Shown piece after piece: positions 29,108 through 37,614 of a stretch of DNA of 64,000 nucleotides (position 1 is the stretch's first letter; each line of letters starts with the position of its first letter). Under the pieces are notes generated by a model. That model was not told the DNA's origin. It searched no databases and saw nothing but the letters and a program-made list of their open reading frames with translations. The position numbers were made by a program, and so were the translations under genes. Source of the DNA: Pseudarthrobacter sp. IC2-21 (GTDB lineage Bacteria > Actinomycetota > Actinomycetes > Actinomycetales > Micrococcaceae); NCBI RefSeq assembly GCF_034048115.1, contig NZ_CP139145.1:1736001-1800000 (forward strand), written 5' to 3'.

Positions 29108-30703
29108 ATGGGAGGAACGCCGACGCCGGTGCTGGCCGCACACATCAGGCGCTTCACCTACCACGGTGATGCGGCGCCGGTGCTGGGCTCCATCGACCTG
29201 TCCCTGCACCCCGGAACCCTGACAGCTGTCCTGGGCGGCTCGGGCAGCGGAAAGACAACGCTGGGCCGGCTCCTTGCCGGCTGGCTCCGGCCCGGCAGCG
29301 GCGGCGCCTTGGAGGGATTCCTGGAACTGGCCGGCACCCGTTTGGAGTTCCGGGGAGCGCCCGATGACCCACAGATCGACCCGACGGCCTGGTGCCGCCG
29401 AATTGGCTTTGTCCCGCAGGACGCGGCGGCGGCGTTGACGACCGTCCGCGCCACCGTAGCCGAGGAATTGGCGTTCGGCCTCGAAAACCTGGGCACGGAC
29501 CGGCACCTGATGCAGGCCGCCGTCCAGCAGGTCGCGGAACTGACCGGGCTCGAGCATCTCCTGGACCGTGATCCGGCCCGCATCTCAGGGGGCGAGCTTC
29601 GGCGCCTGGCCATCGGCTGCGCCATCATCACGGAGCCGGCCGTGCTGGTGCTCGATGAACCTTTCGCCTCGCTGGACGCCGACGGTTCAGCTGCCCTGAC
29701 ATCGCTGGTGCGGGCACTCGTGGCCGGCGGCACCGCCGTCGTGCTGTTAAGCCAGGAAGCCGATGCCCTGCTGCCCGATGCCGGGCACTGCATCCTCCTG
29801 GACAACGGAGAGTCTGTCCTTGAGGGCAGCCCGGCACGGCTTGCCGCCTCCCCGGAGCTGGCCGCCAGCGGCGTCATCTGGCCGGATTCCGGCATGGCAT
29901 GCCGCCGGCCGCAACCCTCGGCGCGGCCGGCGCAGGCTGGTACCGGCCAACCCGGCCGACCCGACGAATCCGGCCAACCCTTTCCACCCGGCGCCACGGG
30001 AGAACCAGCAGGACTGCCCGCCCTGGAGCTTCGCAACATGAGCTTCGCCTATGCGGGCCCCCGCACGCGGAGGTGGTCCCGGCGGCCCGCTGCAGGCCTG
30101 CCGCACCCGGCCGTCCTGGATGGTGTCAGCCTGTCCGTTGATCCCGGCGAGATCGTGGCTGTCACCGGACCGAACGGGGCGGGAAAATCCACGCTCCTGC
30201 GGCACCTGAACGGGCTCCTTCAGCCGCTGGCCGGCAGCGTCCGGATCAACGGCAGGGACATTGCCGGGCTGCTCCCGGGGCGGGTGGCCGCTGACGTCGG
30301 ACTGCTCTTCCAGAACCCTCGCGATCAGCTGTTTGAACGGACGGTTGAACGGGAAGTCGGCTTTGGGCTGCCGGCCGGCGCAGCAGCCACAGCCTCGATC
30401 CGGCGGGCACTGGCCGCCGTCGGGCTCACCGAATCAGCAGGCCGGCACCCCGCAGAGCTGCCCGCCTCCCGGCAACGGCTGTTGGCCCTGGCCACGGTCC
30501 TGGCCAGGCGGCCGCGCCTTGTGGCTTTGGACGAACCCACCGTGGCCCTTGACCGGCAGGGACTGGCCATGCTGGACACGGCGGTCAGGCATGCCGCTGC
30601 GGAGGGCGCCGCCGTCGTGCTGGTGACGCATGACCTGGCCTACGCCCGGTCCATGGCGCACCGGCTGGTCCGCCTGGAGGCCGGCCGCCTGCACTCGATA
30701 TGA
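29108..30703 (+). CDS. ECF transporter ATPase, fused double ABC domain
   Basis: 531 residues with two ABC modules. The first has Walker A GGSGSGKTT (about 43-51), signature ISGGELRRLA and Walker B AVLVLDEPFAS. A Pro/Gly-rich linker of about 60 residues (260-320) follows. The second has Walker A GPNGAGKST (about 354-362) and Walker B LVALDEPTVAL, but where LSGGQ should be it reads LPASRQR (about 451-457). A degenerate second signature means one of the two composite ATP sites is probably impaired. Most ECF systems use two separate ATPases (EcfA and EcfA'); here they are fused. It powers the S and T components encoded just upstream. Confidence 0.87.
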   Translation: MGGTPTPVLAAHIRRFTYHGDAAPVLGSIDLSLHPGTLTAVLGGSGSGKTTLGRLLAGWLRPGSGGALEGFLELAGTRLEFRGAPDDPQIDPTAWCRRIGFVPQDAAAALTTVRATVAEELAFGLENLGTDRHLMQAAVQQVAELTGLEHLLDRDPARISGGELRRLAIGCAIITEPAVLVLDEPFASLDADGSAALTSLVRALVAGGTAVVLLSQEADALLPDAGHCILLDNGESVLEGSPARLAASPELAASGVIWPDSGMACRRPQPSARPAQAGTGQPGRPDESGQPFPPGATGEPAGLPALELRNMSFAYAGPRTRRWSRRPAAGLPHPAVLDGVSLSVDPGEIVAVTGPNGAGKSTLLRHLNGLLQPLAGSVRINGRDIAGLLPGRVAADVGLLFQNPRDQLFERTVEREVGFGLPAGAAATASIRRALAAVGLTESAGRHPAELPASRQRLLALATVLARRPRLVALDEPTVALDRQGLAMLDTAVRHAAAEGAAVVLVTHDLAYARSMAHRLVRLEAGRLHSI

Positions 30704-30726
30704 GCGGTCGCTGCCTCATGGGGTCC

Positions 30727-30782
30727 GGAGGTGGCCAGATAGCGCAATTTTCCGATATTCGAAGCGCTATCTGGCCACCTCC
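30727..30782. terminator. Long perfect inverted repeat between convergent genes
   Basis: Nineteen-base perfect arms (starting GGAGGTGGCCAGATAGCGC on the left) enclose an 18-base A/T-rich loop. It lies 23 bases after the ECF ATPase stop and 14 before the stop of the convergent fadB-like gene. There is no T-run on either side, so this is either a bidirectional terminator or RNA-stabilising hairpin, or a copy of a dispersed palindrome. Confidence 0.7.
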
Positions 30783-30796
30783 CGGCTGTACGGGTG

Positions 30797-32971
30797 CTAA
30801 GCGCGGCTCACCGCCGCCGCCGCGGAGGTGACACCCGGGGCGTGGAAGCGCTTGCCGTTGACCCGCTCGGAAGCGCCGACGCGGTCCAGGTAAGGGGTGA
30901 TGCCACCGAGGAACATGGGCCAGCCGGCGCCCAGGATCATGCACAGGTCGATGTCCTCGGGGCCGGCCACCACGCCTTCGTCCAGCATCAGGCCGATTTC
31001 CTCCGCCAGGGCCTCCTGGACCCGGTGCAGCACGTCCTCGCCGGTGGACGGGGACGTGCCGAAGGACATCAGTGAAAGCGTGGACGCGGGGATTTCCTGG
31101 CCGCCGTCGGCGGTGGGAGCCCAGAGCGACTTCACACCGTTGTCGATCAGTTTCTGCAGGTTGGCGGACACCTCAAAACGCTCGCCGAACGCGGCGTGCA
31201 GGGATTCCTGGACGTGCTGCGCCACCGGCAGGCCCACCATGGCGCCGAGCGTGAACGGCGTCATGGGCAGGCCCATGGGGCGGAGTGCGTTGTCCGCGAC
31301 GCCGGCCGGGGTGCCTTCATCAAAGGCCGCCACCACCTCGCCCATAAGGCGCAGCAGGACCCTGTTGACCACAAAGGCGGGCGCGTCCTTGACCAGGACA
31401 GCCGTCTTTTTCAGGCCCTTGGCCAGCTCGAACGCTGTGGCCAGGACAGCGTCGTCGGTCTTGGGCGCGCGGACGATTTCCAGCAGCGGCATGACGGCCA
31501 CCGGGTTGAAGAAGTGGAAGCCGACCAGCCGCTCGGGGCGGGCGAGGTCCTCAGCCATGGCGGTGACCGAGAGCGATGAGGTGTTGGTGGCGAGGATGCA
31601 CTCCGGCGTGACGATGGCTTCCACCTCGGCGAAGACCTGCTTCTTGACGTTCAGCTCTTCGAAAACGGCTTCGATGACAAAATCGGCGTCGGCGAAGGCC
31701 TCCTTGGACACCGAACCGGTCACCAGGGCCTTCGTTCGGTTGGCTGCGTCGGGGCTGATCCGCTTCTTGCCGAGCAGCTTGTCCACCTCGGCATGGACAT
31801 AGCCCACGCCTTTGTCCACGCGGGCCTGGTCGATGTCCGTCATCACCACCGGGACCTTGAGCTGGCGGGCAAACAACAGGGCGAGCTGGCTCGCCATGAG
31901 CCCCGCGCCCACCACACCGACCTTGGTGACCGGCCGTGCCAGCTTCCGGTCGGGCGCGCCCGCGGGCCGCTTGGACCTCTTCTGGACCAGGTCCAGGAAG
32001 GCGTAGACGGTGGAGCGGAATTCATCCGTCTGCATCAGGCCCGCGAGGGTCTCACACTCGAGGGCCGCCGATTCGGCCTGGCTCATGGTGCGGTTCGCCT
32101 CAAGGATGTCCAGCACCTTGGCCGGCGCCGGGGACGCGTTGGACGTTTTGGCTTCCACCAGCGCACGGCCGGCTCCAACGGCCGCGGACCAGCGGTCTGC
32201 CACGGCGGGCTCTGCCGGGTCCACGGCGTTGGGCCGTTCGGGGGCCAGGTCACCGGTGATCACCTTGGCAGCCCAGAGCAGGGACTGTTCCAGGAAATCC
32301 GCCGGTTCGAACAGGGCATCGGCGATGCCGAGTTCGAAGGCCTGCGGCCCGCTCAGGGTGCGGTTGTTGCTGAGCGGGTTTTCGATCATGACCTTGACCG
32401 CGTTCTCCGGACCGATCAGGCGCGGCAGGATGTAGACGCCGCCCCAACCGGGAACCAGGCCAAGGAAGGCCTCAGGCAGCGCGAGTGCGCCGGCGCCCGT
32501 GGAGACCGTGCGGTAGGTGGACTGCAGGGCGATCTCCAGGCCACCGCCCAGGGCAACGCCGTTGATGAACGCGAAGCTGGGTACGCCGAGGTTGGCCAGC
32601 GTGGCGTAGACGTCGTGTCCGAGCTGGGCCATCCAGAGGCCGTGCTCACGGTTCTCCAGTGACTTGACGGCGGACAGGTCTGCGCCGGCCACCAGGAAGT
32701 AGGGCTTGCCGGTGACGCCGACGCCCACGATTTCGCCGCGGGCGGCACGCTCCTTGAGCCCTTCCAAAACGGTGCCCAGCTCAACCAGGGTGTTCGGGCC
32801 CAGGGTGGTGGGCTTGGAATGGTCCAGGCCGTTGTCGAGGGTGATCAGGGCAAAGACCCCAGGGCCGTGCTGCCCCGGTGCTCCCGGCAGTTTGATGTCC
32901 TGGACGTAGGAGTGCGTCACCGTCTCATTCGGAAAGATCCCGGCAAGTTTGGTGAAATCTGCGGCGCTCAT
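30797..32971 (-). CDS. fadB: Beta-oxidation trifunctional alpha subunit: enoyl-CoA hydratase / 3-hydroxyacyl-CoA dehydrogenase
   Basis: 724 residues. The N-terminal crotonase domain (about 15-260) has GVALGGGLEIALQ and ALPEAFLGLVPGWGG, with both catalytic glutamates. The 3-hydroxyacyl-CoA dehydrogenase domain starts with the NAD loop VGVVGAGLMASQLALLFA (about 345) and has the HFFNPV motif near 505, followed by the tandem C-terminal dehydrogenase domains. Together with the thiolase encoded immediately upstream it converts enoyl-CoA to acetyl-CoA and a shortened acyl-CoA. The ATG overlaps the thiolase TGA, and AAGGAG is well placed before it. A longer frame from 33097 runs into the thiolase gene and is not credible. 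Confidence 0.92.
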   Translation of the reverse strand: MSAADFTKLAGIFPNETVTHSYVQDIKLPGAPGQHGPGVFALITLDNGLDHSKPTTLGPNTLVELGTVLEGLKERAARGEIVGVGVTGKPYFLVAGADLSAVKSLENREHGLWMAQLGHDVYATLANLGVPSFAFINGVALGGGLEIALQSTYRTVSTGAGALALPEAFLGLVPGWGGVYILPRLIGPENAVKVMIENPLSNNRTLSGPQAFELGIADALFEPADFLEQSLLWAAKVITGDLAPERPNAVDPAEPAVADRWSAAVGAGRALVEAKTSNASPAPAKVLDILEANRTMSQAESAALECETLAGLMQTDEFRSTVYAFLDLVQKRSKRPAGAPDRKLARPVTKVGVVGAGLMASQLALLFARQLKVPVVMTDIDQARVDKGVGYVHAEVDKLLGKKRISPDAANRTKALVTGSVSKEAFADADFVIEAVFEELNVKKQVFAEVEAIVTPECILATNTSSLSVTAMAEDLARPERLVGFHFFNPVAVMPLLEIVRAPKTDDAVLATAFELAKGLKKTAVLVKDAPAFVVNRVLLRLMGEVVAAFDEGTPAGVADNALRPMGLPMTPFTLGAMVGLPVAQHVQESLHAAFGERFEVSANLQKLIDNGVKSLWAPTADGGQEIPASTLSLMSFGTSPSTGEDVLHRVQEALAEEIGLMLDEGVVAGPEDIDLCMILGAGWPMFLGGITPYLDRVGASERVNGKRFHAPGVTSAAAAVSRA

Positions 32972-34272
32972 ACGGCGGCTCCTTCGGTGGTTGCTGCGGC
33001 GTTTGCGTTGTGGACCTCTGATGCTGCCGCGCCGCTGTAAAGGGCGTGGTGCGGGTTTTCCCAGATCACGGTGGCACCCATGCCCAGGCCGATGCACATG
33101 GTGGTGATGCCGTACCGGACGGACGGGTCTTCTTCGAACTGCCGTGCGAGCTGGTTCATCAGCCGGACGCCGGAGGAGGCAAGCGGATGGCCCACGGCGA
33201 TGGCGCCGCCGTAGCGGTTCACCCGGGGGTCGTCGTCGGAAATTCCAAAGTGGTCCAGGAAACTCAGGACCTGGACGGCGAACGCTTCATTGATCTCGAA
33301 AAGGCCGATGTCTTCAATGCTGAGGCCGGCATTCTTCAGTGCTTTTTCGGTGGCCGGAACGGGGCCGATGCCCATGACTTCCGGCTCGACCCCCGCGTAG
33401 GCGTAGCTGACCAGGCGCATTTTGACGGGCAGGCCAAGTTCCGCGGCGGCCTCGGAGGAGGCCAGGACCGCGGCGGTGGCGCCGTCGTTCAGGCCGGCTG
33501 CGTTGCCGGCCGTAACGCGGCCGTGCGCGCGGAACGGTGTGCGCAGCGCGGCAAGGTCCGCCAGGGTGGTGCCCGGGCGCGGCGGCTCGTCAACGGTGTT
33601 CAGCGTCCAGCCCTGGCCCGGCTTGAGTGCGGCAACGGGCACAAGATCCGGTTGGATCTGTTCGCGCGCATAGGCCGCCGCCAGCTTGTCCTGGGAAGCA
33701 ACGGCGTAAGCGTCCGCGCGCTGCTTCGTGATTTCCGGGAACCGGTCATGCAGGTTTTCCGCTGTATTGCCCATGTTGAGGGCGGCCGGGTCCACCAGCC
33801 GTTCGGCCATAAAGCGCGGGTTCGGGTCCGCGCCGGAACCCATCGGGTGGTTGCCCATGTGCTCCACACCGCCGGCAATCACGACGTCGTACGCGCCGAA
33901 GCCAATGCCGCTGGCCGTGGTGGTGACTGCGGTCATTGCCCCCGCGCACATCCGGTCGATGGCGAAACCGGGCACCGTGCGGGGGAGCCCGGCGAGGAGG
34001 GCAGCCGTGCGGCCCAGCGTCAGGCCCTGGTCACCGGTTTGGGTGGTGGCCGCTACGGCCACTTCGTCGATCCGCGCCGGCGGCAGGGTGGGGTTGCGGC
34101 GCAGGAGTTCGCGGATGCATTTCACCATCAGGTCATCGGCACGGGTTCCGGCGTAGATGCCTTTGTCGCCGGCCTTCCCGAAGGGGGTGCGGACACCGTC
34201 AACAAAGACGACGTCGCGGACCGTGCGCGGGGATCCGCTGCTGTGTTCTCCGCTAGGGCGGGCTTGGCTCAC
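32968..34272 (-). CDS. fadA: Acetyl-CoA C-acyltransferase (3-ketoacyl-CoA thiolase)
   Basis: 434 residues. The catalytic Cys lies in AIDRMCAGAMTAVTTTASG (about residue 110), the active-site His in YGGAIAVGHPLASSGVRLMNQL and the second Cys near the C-terminus in GITTMCIGLGMGATVIWE. It performs the last step of beta-oxidation. The start is GTG, with GAGGAG six bases upstream. It is the first gene of the fadA-fadB operon, behind a perfect palindrome at 34345-34380. Confidence 0.93.
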   Translation of the reverse strand: MSQARPSGEHSSGSPRTVRDVVFVDGVRTPFGKAGDKGIYAGTRADDLMVKCIRELLRRNPTLPPARIDEVAVAATTQTGDQGLTLGRTAALLAGLPRTVPGFAIDRMCAGAMTAVTTTASGIGFGAYDVVIAGGVEHMGNHPMGSGADPNPRFMAERLVDPAALNMGNTAENLHDRFPEITKQRADAYAVASQDKLAAAYAREQIQPDLVPVAALKPGQGWTLNTVDEPPRPGTTLADLAALRTPFRAHGRVTAGNAAGLNDGATAAVLASSEAAAELGLPVKMRLVSYAYAGVEPEVMGIGPVPATEKALKNAGLSIEDIGLFEINEAFAVQVLSFLDHFGISDDDPRVNRYGGAIAVGHPLASSGVRLMNQLARQFEEDPSVRYGITTMCIGLGMGATVIWENPHHALYSGAAASEVHNANAAATTEGAAV

Positions 34273-34344
34273 GTTTACTCCTCATCGAGACTTTGGCGCC
34301 GTCCGGAGGGTGCGAAGAGGTTGCAGCACGTAGCCGGACAGCAG

Positions 34345-34380
34345 TGCACACTATGTTACTCACCGGTAACATAGTGTGCA
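34345..34380. promoter_or_regulatory. Perfect 15-bp palindrome upstream of fadA
   Basis: TGCACACTATGTTAC and its exact complement flank the six bases TCACCG. The inner part, GTTACTCACCGGTAAC, is like operators bound by TetR-type repressors of fatty-acid degradation in actinobacteria. It lies about 73 bases before the fadA GTG and 18 bases beyond the stop of the ribonuclease D gene. No T-run follows on the minus strand, so an operator is more likely than a terminator. No TetR gene is in this window. Confidence 0.6.
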
Positions 34381-34398
34381 AGGCTCTTGGGGGACGTT

Positions 34399-35727
34399 TT
34401 AGTCCGTTGGCGCCGCGGCTTTGGTTTCCTTCTCAGGGAGCGGCTGAGGGTTGCGGAAAGCGTCCGTGATCAGCGGCGCGACCAGACCGATTTGCCACGG
34501 GCGCGCACCCAGTGAGCTGAGTTCGGCGGCTATGGCCTCTTCGCTGAGTTCCGCCGGCGGACGCCACGCCACGCGCCGCAGGTAGTCCGGTGTCAGCAGG
34601 TTTTCCAGCGGCAGGTTCAGTTCGTCGGCTTTCGCCTGGAGCAGCGGACGGGCTGTGGACAACCGCCTGGCCGCCTCGGGGTCGCGGTCCGCCCAGACGC
34701 GGGGCGGGGGAGGGGCATTCGTGGGCAGGTGCAGCGGCGGCAGTTCCTCCAGCTCCCTGGCGGCCGCGATGCACCGAAGCCACCGGGGTGCCTCGCGCTG
34801 CGCAGCCCGCCCGTGGAAACCCTTGGTGCCCAGGAGCTGGGGAACCGTGGAGGGCATCGCCTTCGCTGCCGAGACCAGGGCGGAATCAGGAATCAGCCTG
34901 CCGGGCGCAACGTCACGCTTCTGTGCCAACGAGTCCCGCTCCAGCCACAGCTCCCGGACTGCCGCGAGCTGGCGGCGGTCGCGGATCTGATGCAGTCCTG
35001 AGGTCTTCCGCCAGGGATCAATCCTGGGGGGTGCAACCCCGGCAGCGAGGATCGCAGCGAATTCCTGCTCGGCGTACTCGAGCTTGTCGTCGGCCTGGAG
35101 CAGCTCGATGAGTTCCTCGCGCAGCTCTGTGAGGACCTCCACGTCCAGTGCGGCATAGCGCAGCCATGGTTCGGGCAGCGGGCGGGTGGACCAGTCCGCG
35201 GCAGAGTGCTCTTTGGCTAGGCCAAACCCGAGCAACTGCTCGATGACCGCAGCCAGGCCGACGCGCGGCAGCCCGGCGAGCCGGGCCGCCAGTTCCGTGT
35301 CAAACAGCTTGTCCGGCCACATGCCCAGCTCCAGCAGGCAGGGCAGGTCCTGGCTGGCGGCATGGAGGATCCACTCCACGCCCTTGAGTGCGTCATTGAT
35401 GATGGCCAGGTCATCGAACGGTTCGGGGTCGATCAGCCAGGTGCCGGCGCCTTCGCGGCGGATCTGGACCAGGAAGGCGCGCTGCCCGTAGCGGAATCCC
35501 GAGGCGCGCTCGGCGTCGACTCCTGCGGGTCCGGTTCCGGCGGCGATGGCTGCGGCGCACCGCTCCAGCCCGGACTGGGTTTCAATGACGAGTGGCACAC
35601 CGTCGCGGGGTGCATCGAGGTCTATGACGGCGGGGACCTGACTGTCGAAGCCCTCCACCGAGATGTGGGAAGTGGTTTCAGCAGCCGGGGCGCCGGCTGT
35701 GGTGTTATCCGGAATGTGAGGGGTCAT
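34399..35727 (-). CDS. rnd: Ribonuclease D-like 3'-5' exonuclease with HRDC domain
   Basis: 442 residues. The DEDDy exonuclease domain (about 50-235) shows GVDAERASGFRYGQRAFLVQI (Asp and Glu), HAASQDLPCLLELG (Asp) and RYAALDVEVLTELREEL (Tyr and Asp). Two HRDC-like helical regions follow at about 260-420. Such enzymes trim tRNA and other structured RNA 3' ends. A disordered N-terminus of about 35 residues precedes the domain. It follows DUF3000 by 44 bases on the same strand; this HRDC-exonuclease/DUF3000 neighbourhood is common in actinobacteria. Confidence 0.88.
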   Translation of the reverse strand: MTPHIPDNTTAGAPAAETTSHISVEGFDSQVPAVIDLDAPRDGVPLVIETQSGLERCAAAIAAGTGPAGVDAERASGFRYGQRAFLVQIRREGAGTWLIDPEPFDDLAIINDALKGVEWILHAASQDLPCLLELGMWPDKLFDTELAARLAGLPRVGLAAVIEQLLGFGLAKEHSAADWSTRPLPEPWLRYAALDVEVLTELREELIELLQADDKLEYAEQEFAAILAAGVAPPRIDPWRKTSGLHQIRDRRQLAAVRELWLERDSLAQKRDVAPGRLIPDSALVSAAKAMPSTVPQLLGTKGFHGRAAQREAPRWLRCIAAARELEELPPLHLPTNAPPPPRVWADRDPEAARRLSTARPLLQAKADELNLPLENLLTPDYLRRVAWRPPAELSEEAIAAELSSLGARPWQIGLVAPLITDAFRNPQPLPEKETKAAAPTD

Positions 35728-35771
35728 GGTGCTTTCAGTTTACCGATCCGGGCCCATGCCATTGTCCGGTC

Positions 35772-36425
35772 CTAGTTCCGGCGGCGGTTCGGCAGGGCGG
35801 AGACGCCGTCGGGCAGCGGGGGCAGGCCCGCGAACGTACACACCATGTCGGACCACGCCTCCAAATGCGCGGTGACATCAGAGGACGCGGGGGTCCAGGA
35901 AGCGCGCAGTTCGATGTCGATCGAGCCGGGCCGGTCCGACAACGTTCCGAAGCTCTCCGACAGGACGCGGGTGGCGGTCCCGCCGGCTGCCCGGTACGGG
36001 GCCTTGTGGTTCTCAAGCGCTTCAACGAGCCAGGTCCAGGCGACGGTGCCGAGCATTTCGTCATTGCCCATTTCCGGCTCGAGTTGCGCCCGGATGTACG
36101 TGACGATGCGGAATTCGCCGTCCCAGACCGCGGATCCCTCGGGGTCGTGCAGAAGGATGAACCGGCCCGTGGCCAGCTCGGTGTCGGCCTCGTCCTCGGA
36201 GCCCGAAGCGGCGGCCAGGGCCATGGCCGCCGGGCCGTGCACCGGAGTGGTGGCTTTACCGGGGCCCGGTGCCATCACCTCGGCGCCGAGGGCGACGGCG
36301 AACGGGGCCAGGCGTGCCGGCGCGGGAATTTCCGCCAGGTGCAGTTCACTGCGGCAGTGGGCCTTCCTGAGGGTTCCCAAGGCGTGGAGAAATTCCGGGG
36401 GAACCTGGGCGAGTGCGTTCACCAT
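35772..36425 (-). CDS. DUF3000 family protein
   Basis: 217 residues of soluble protein. Recognised from the opening VPPEFLHALGTLRKAHCRSELHLAEIPAPARLAPFAVAL and from ILLHDPEGSAVWDGEFRIVTYIRAQLEPEMGNDEMLGTVAWTWL. The family is actinobacterial and uncharacterised. It sits between ribonuclease D and the threonine aldolase cassette on the same strand, with 44 and 57 base gaps. A His/Asp-containing stretch near the middle (LLHDPEG) is not a known catalytic motif. Confidence 0.85.
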   Translation of the reverse strand: MVNALAQVPPEFLHALGTLRKAHCRSELHLAEIPAPARLAPFAVALGAEVMAPGPGKATTPVHGPAAMALAAASGSEDEADTELATGRFILLHDPEGSAVWDGEFRIVTYIRAQLEPEMGNDEMLGTVAWTWLVEALENHKAPYRAAGGTATRVLSESFGTLSDRPGSIDIELRASWTPASSDVTAHLEAWSDMVCTFAGLPPLPDGVSALPNRRRN

Positions 36426-36482
36426 CGCAGATTACGCAACCGCACCGGGCGCGGGGGGCAGGCTCGCCGTCGGCGGGTCATG

Positions 36483-37610
36483 CTACCTGGCCGCCCCGTG
36501 CTCATGGTGGGCCGTCAGTTCGTGGCGGATCGCCGCCACGAAGGCGTCGATGTCCTCCTCGCTGGTATCAAAGGAGCACATCCAGCGGACCTCGCGGGCG
36601 GCTTCATCCCAGTCATAGAACCGGAACGACTTCCGCAGCCGGTCCGCCACCCCGGCCGGCAGGACCGCGAACACACCGTTGGATTCCGTCTTTTGGGTGG
36701 GCTCTACGCCCTCGATCGTCTCCACCGCAGCCCTCAGCCGGGCTGCCATGGCGTTGGCATGCGCGGCGGAACGGAGCCACAGATCGCCCTCCAGCAGCGC
36801 AATGAACTGGGCCGAAAGGAAACGCATTTTTGAGGCGAGCTGCATGTTCATTTTGCGGAGGAACACCAGGCCGTGGGCGGCTTCAGGGTTCAGGGCCACC
36901 ACCACCTCGCCGTAAAGCAGCCCGTTCTTGGTGCCGCCGAAGGACAAAATGTCCACCCCGGCGTCGCGCGTGAATGCCCGCAGCGGCACGCCCAGGTGCG
37001 CGGCCGCATTCGCCAGCCGTGCCCCGTCCATGTGGAGTTTCATGCCCTTGGAGTGGGCGTGCTCGGCGATGGCGCGGACCTCATCCGGGGTGTAGCAGGT
37101 GCCCAATTCAGTGGTCTGGGTGATGGAAACCGCCAGCGGCTGCGCACGGTGCTCATCGCCGAAGCCCCAGGCCTCGCGGTCAATCAGTTCCGGAGTCAAT
37201 TTCCCGTCCGGGGTGGGGACCTGAAGCAGCTTGATCCCGCCGATGCGTTCCGGGGCGCCGTTCTCATCCATGTTGATGTGGGCCGTCGACGCGCACACCA
37301 CCGCGCCCCACCGCGGCAGAAGTGACTGGAGGGACAGGACGTTCGCGCCGGTGCCGTTGAAGACCGGGAAGCATTCGATGCCGGCTCCGAAGTGCTCCTC
37401 CATCAGTTCCTGCAGGCGGGCGGTGTAATCGTCCTCGCCGTAGGACACCTGGTGGCCCTCGTTGGCTGCCGCCAGCGCCGCCAGGACTTCCGGGTGGACC
37501 CCGGAGTAGTTGTCCGATGCAAAGCCGCGGATGGAGGGATCGTGCAGCCGCGAAGCGGGGTTGCCGGTCCGGGGTGCGGCCTGTGCCGTGGTTGTCATTG
37601 CTTTGCTCAC
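36483..37610 (-). CDS. Low-specificity threonine aldolase / beta-eliminating lyase family
   Basis: 375 residues, PLP fold-type I. The Schiff-base lysine is in VDILSFGGTKNGLLYGE; SDNYSGVHPEVLAAL, YGEDDYTARLQELMEEHFG and KLHMDGARLANAA carry other cofactor and substrate residues. It cleaves beta-hydroxy-alpha-amino acids to glycine and an aldehyde, or runs the reverse, though close relatives eliminate beta-substituents. It lies four bases after the SDR stop, downstream of the DUF6421 gene. Starts at GTG 37610 (MSKAMTTT) and ATG 37598 (MTTTAQ) are both possible. Confidence 0.85.
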   Translation of the reverse strand: MSKAMTTTAQAAPRTGNPASRLHDPSIRGFASDNYSGVHPEVLAALAAANEGHQVSYGEDDYTARLQELMEEHFGAGIECFPVFNGTGANVLSLQSLLPRWGAVVCASTAHINMDENGAPERIGGIKLLQVPTPDGKLTPELIDREAWGFGDEHRAQPLAVSITQTTELGTCYTPDEVRAIAEHAHSKGMKLHMDGARLANAAAHLGVPLRAFTRDAGVDILSFGGTKNGLLYGEVVVALNPEAAHGLVFLRKMNMQLASKMRFLSAQFIALLEGDLWLRSAAHANAMAARLRAAVETIEGVEPTQKTESNGVFAVLPAGVADRLRKSFRFYDWDEAAREVRWMCSFDTSEEDIDAFVAAIRHELTAHHEHGAAR

Positions 37611-37614
37611 GTTC

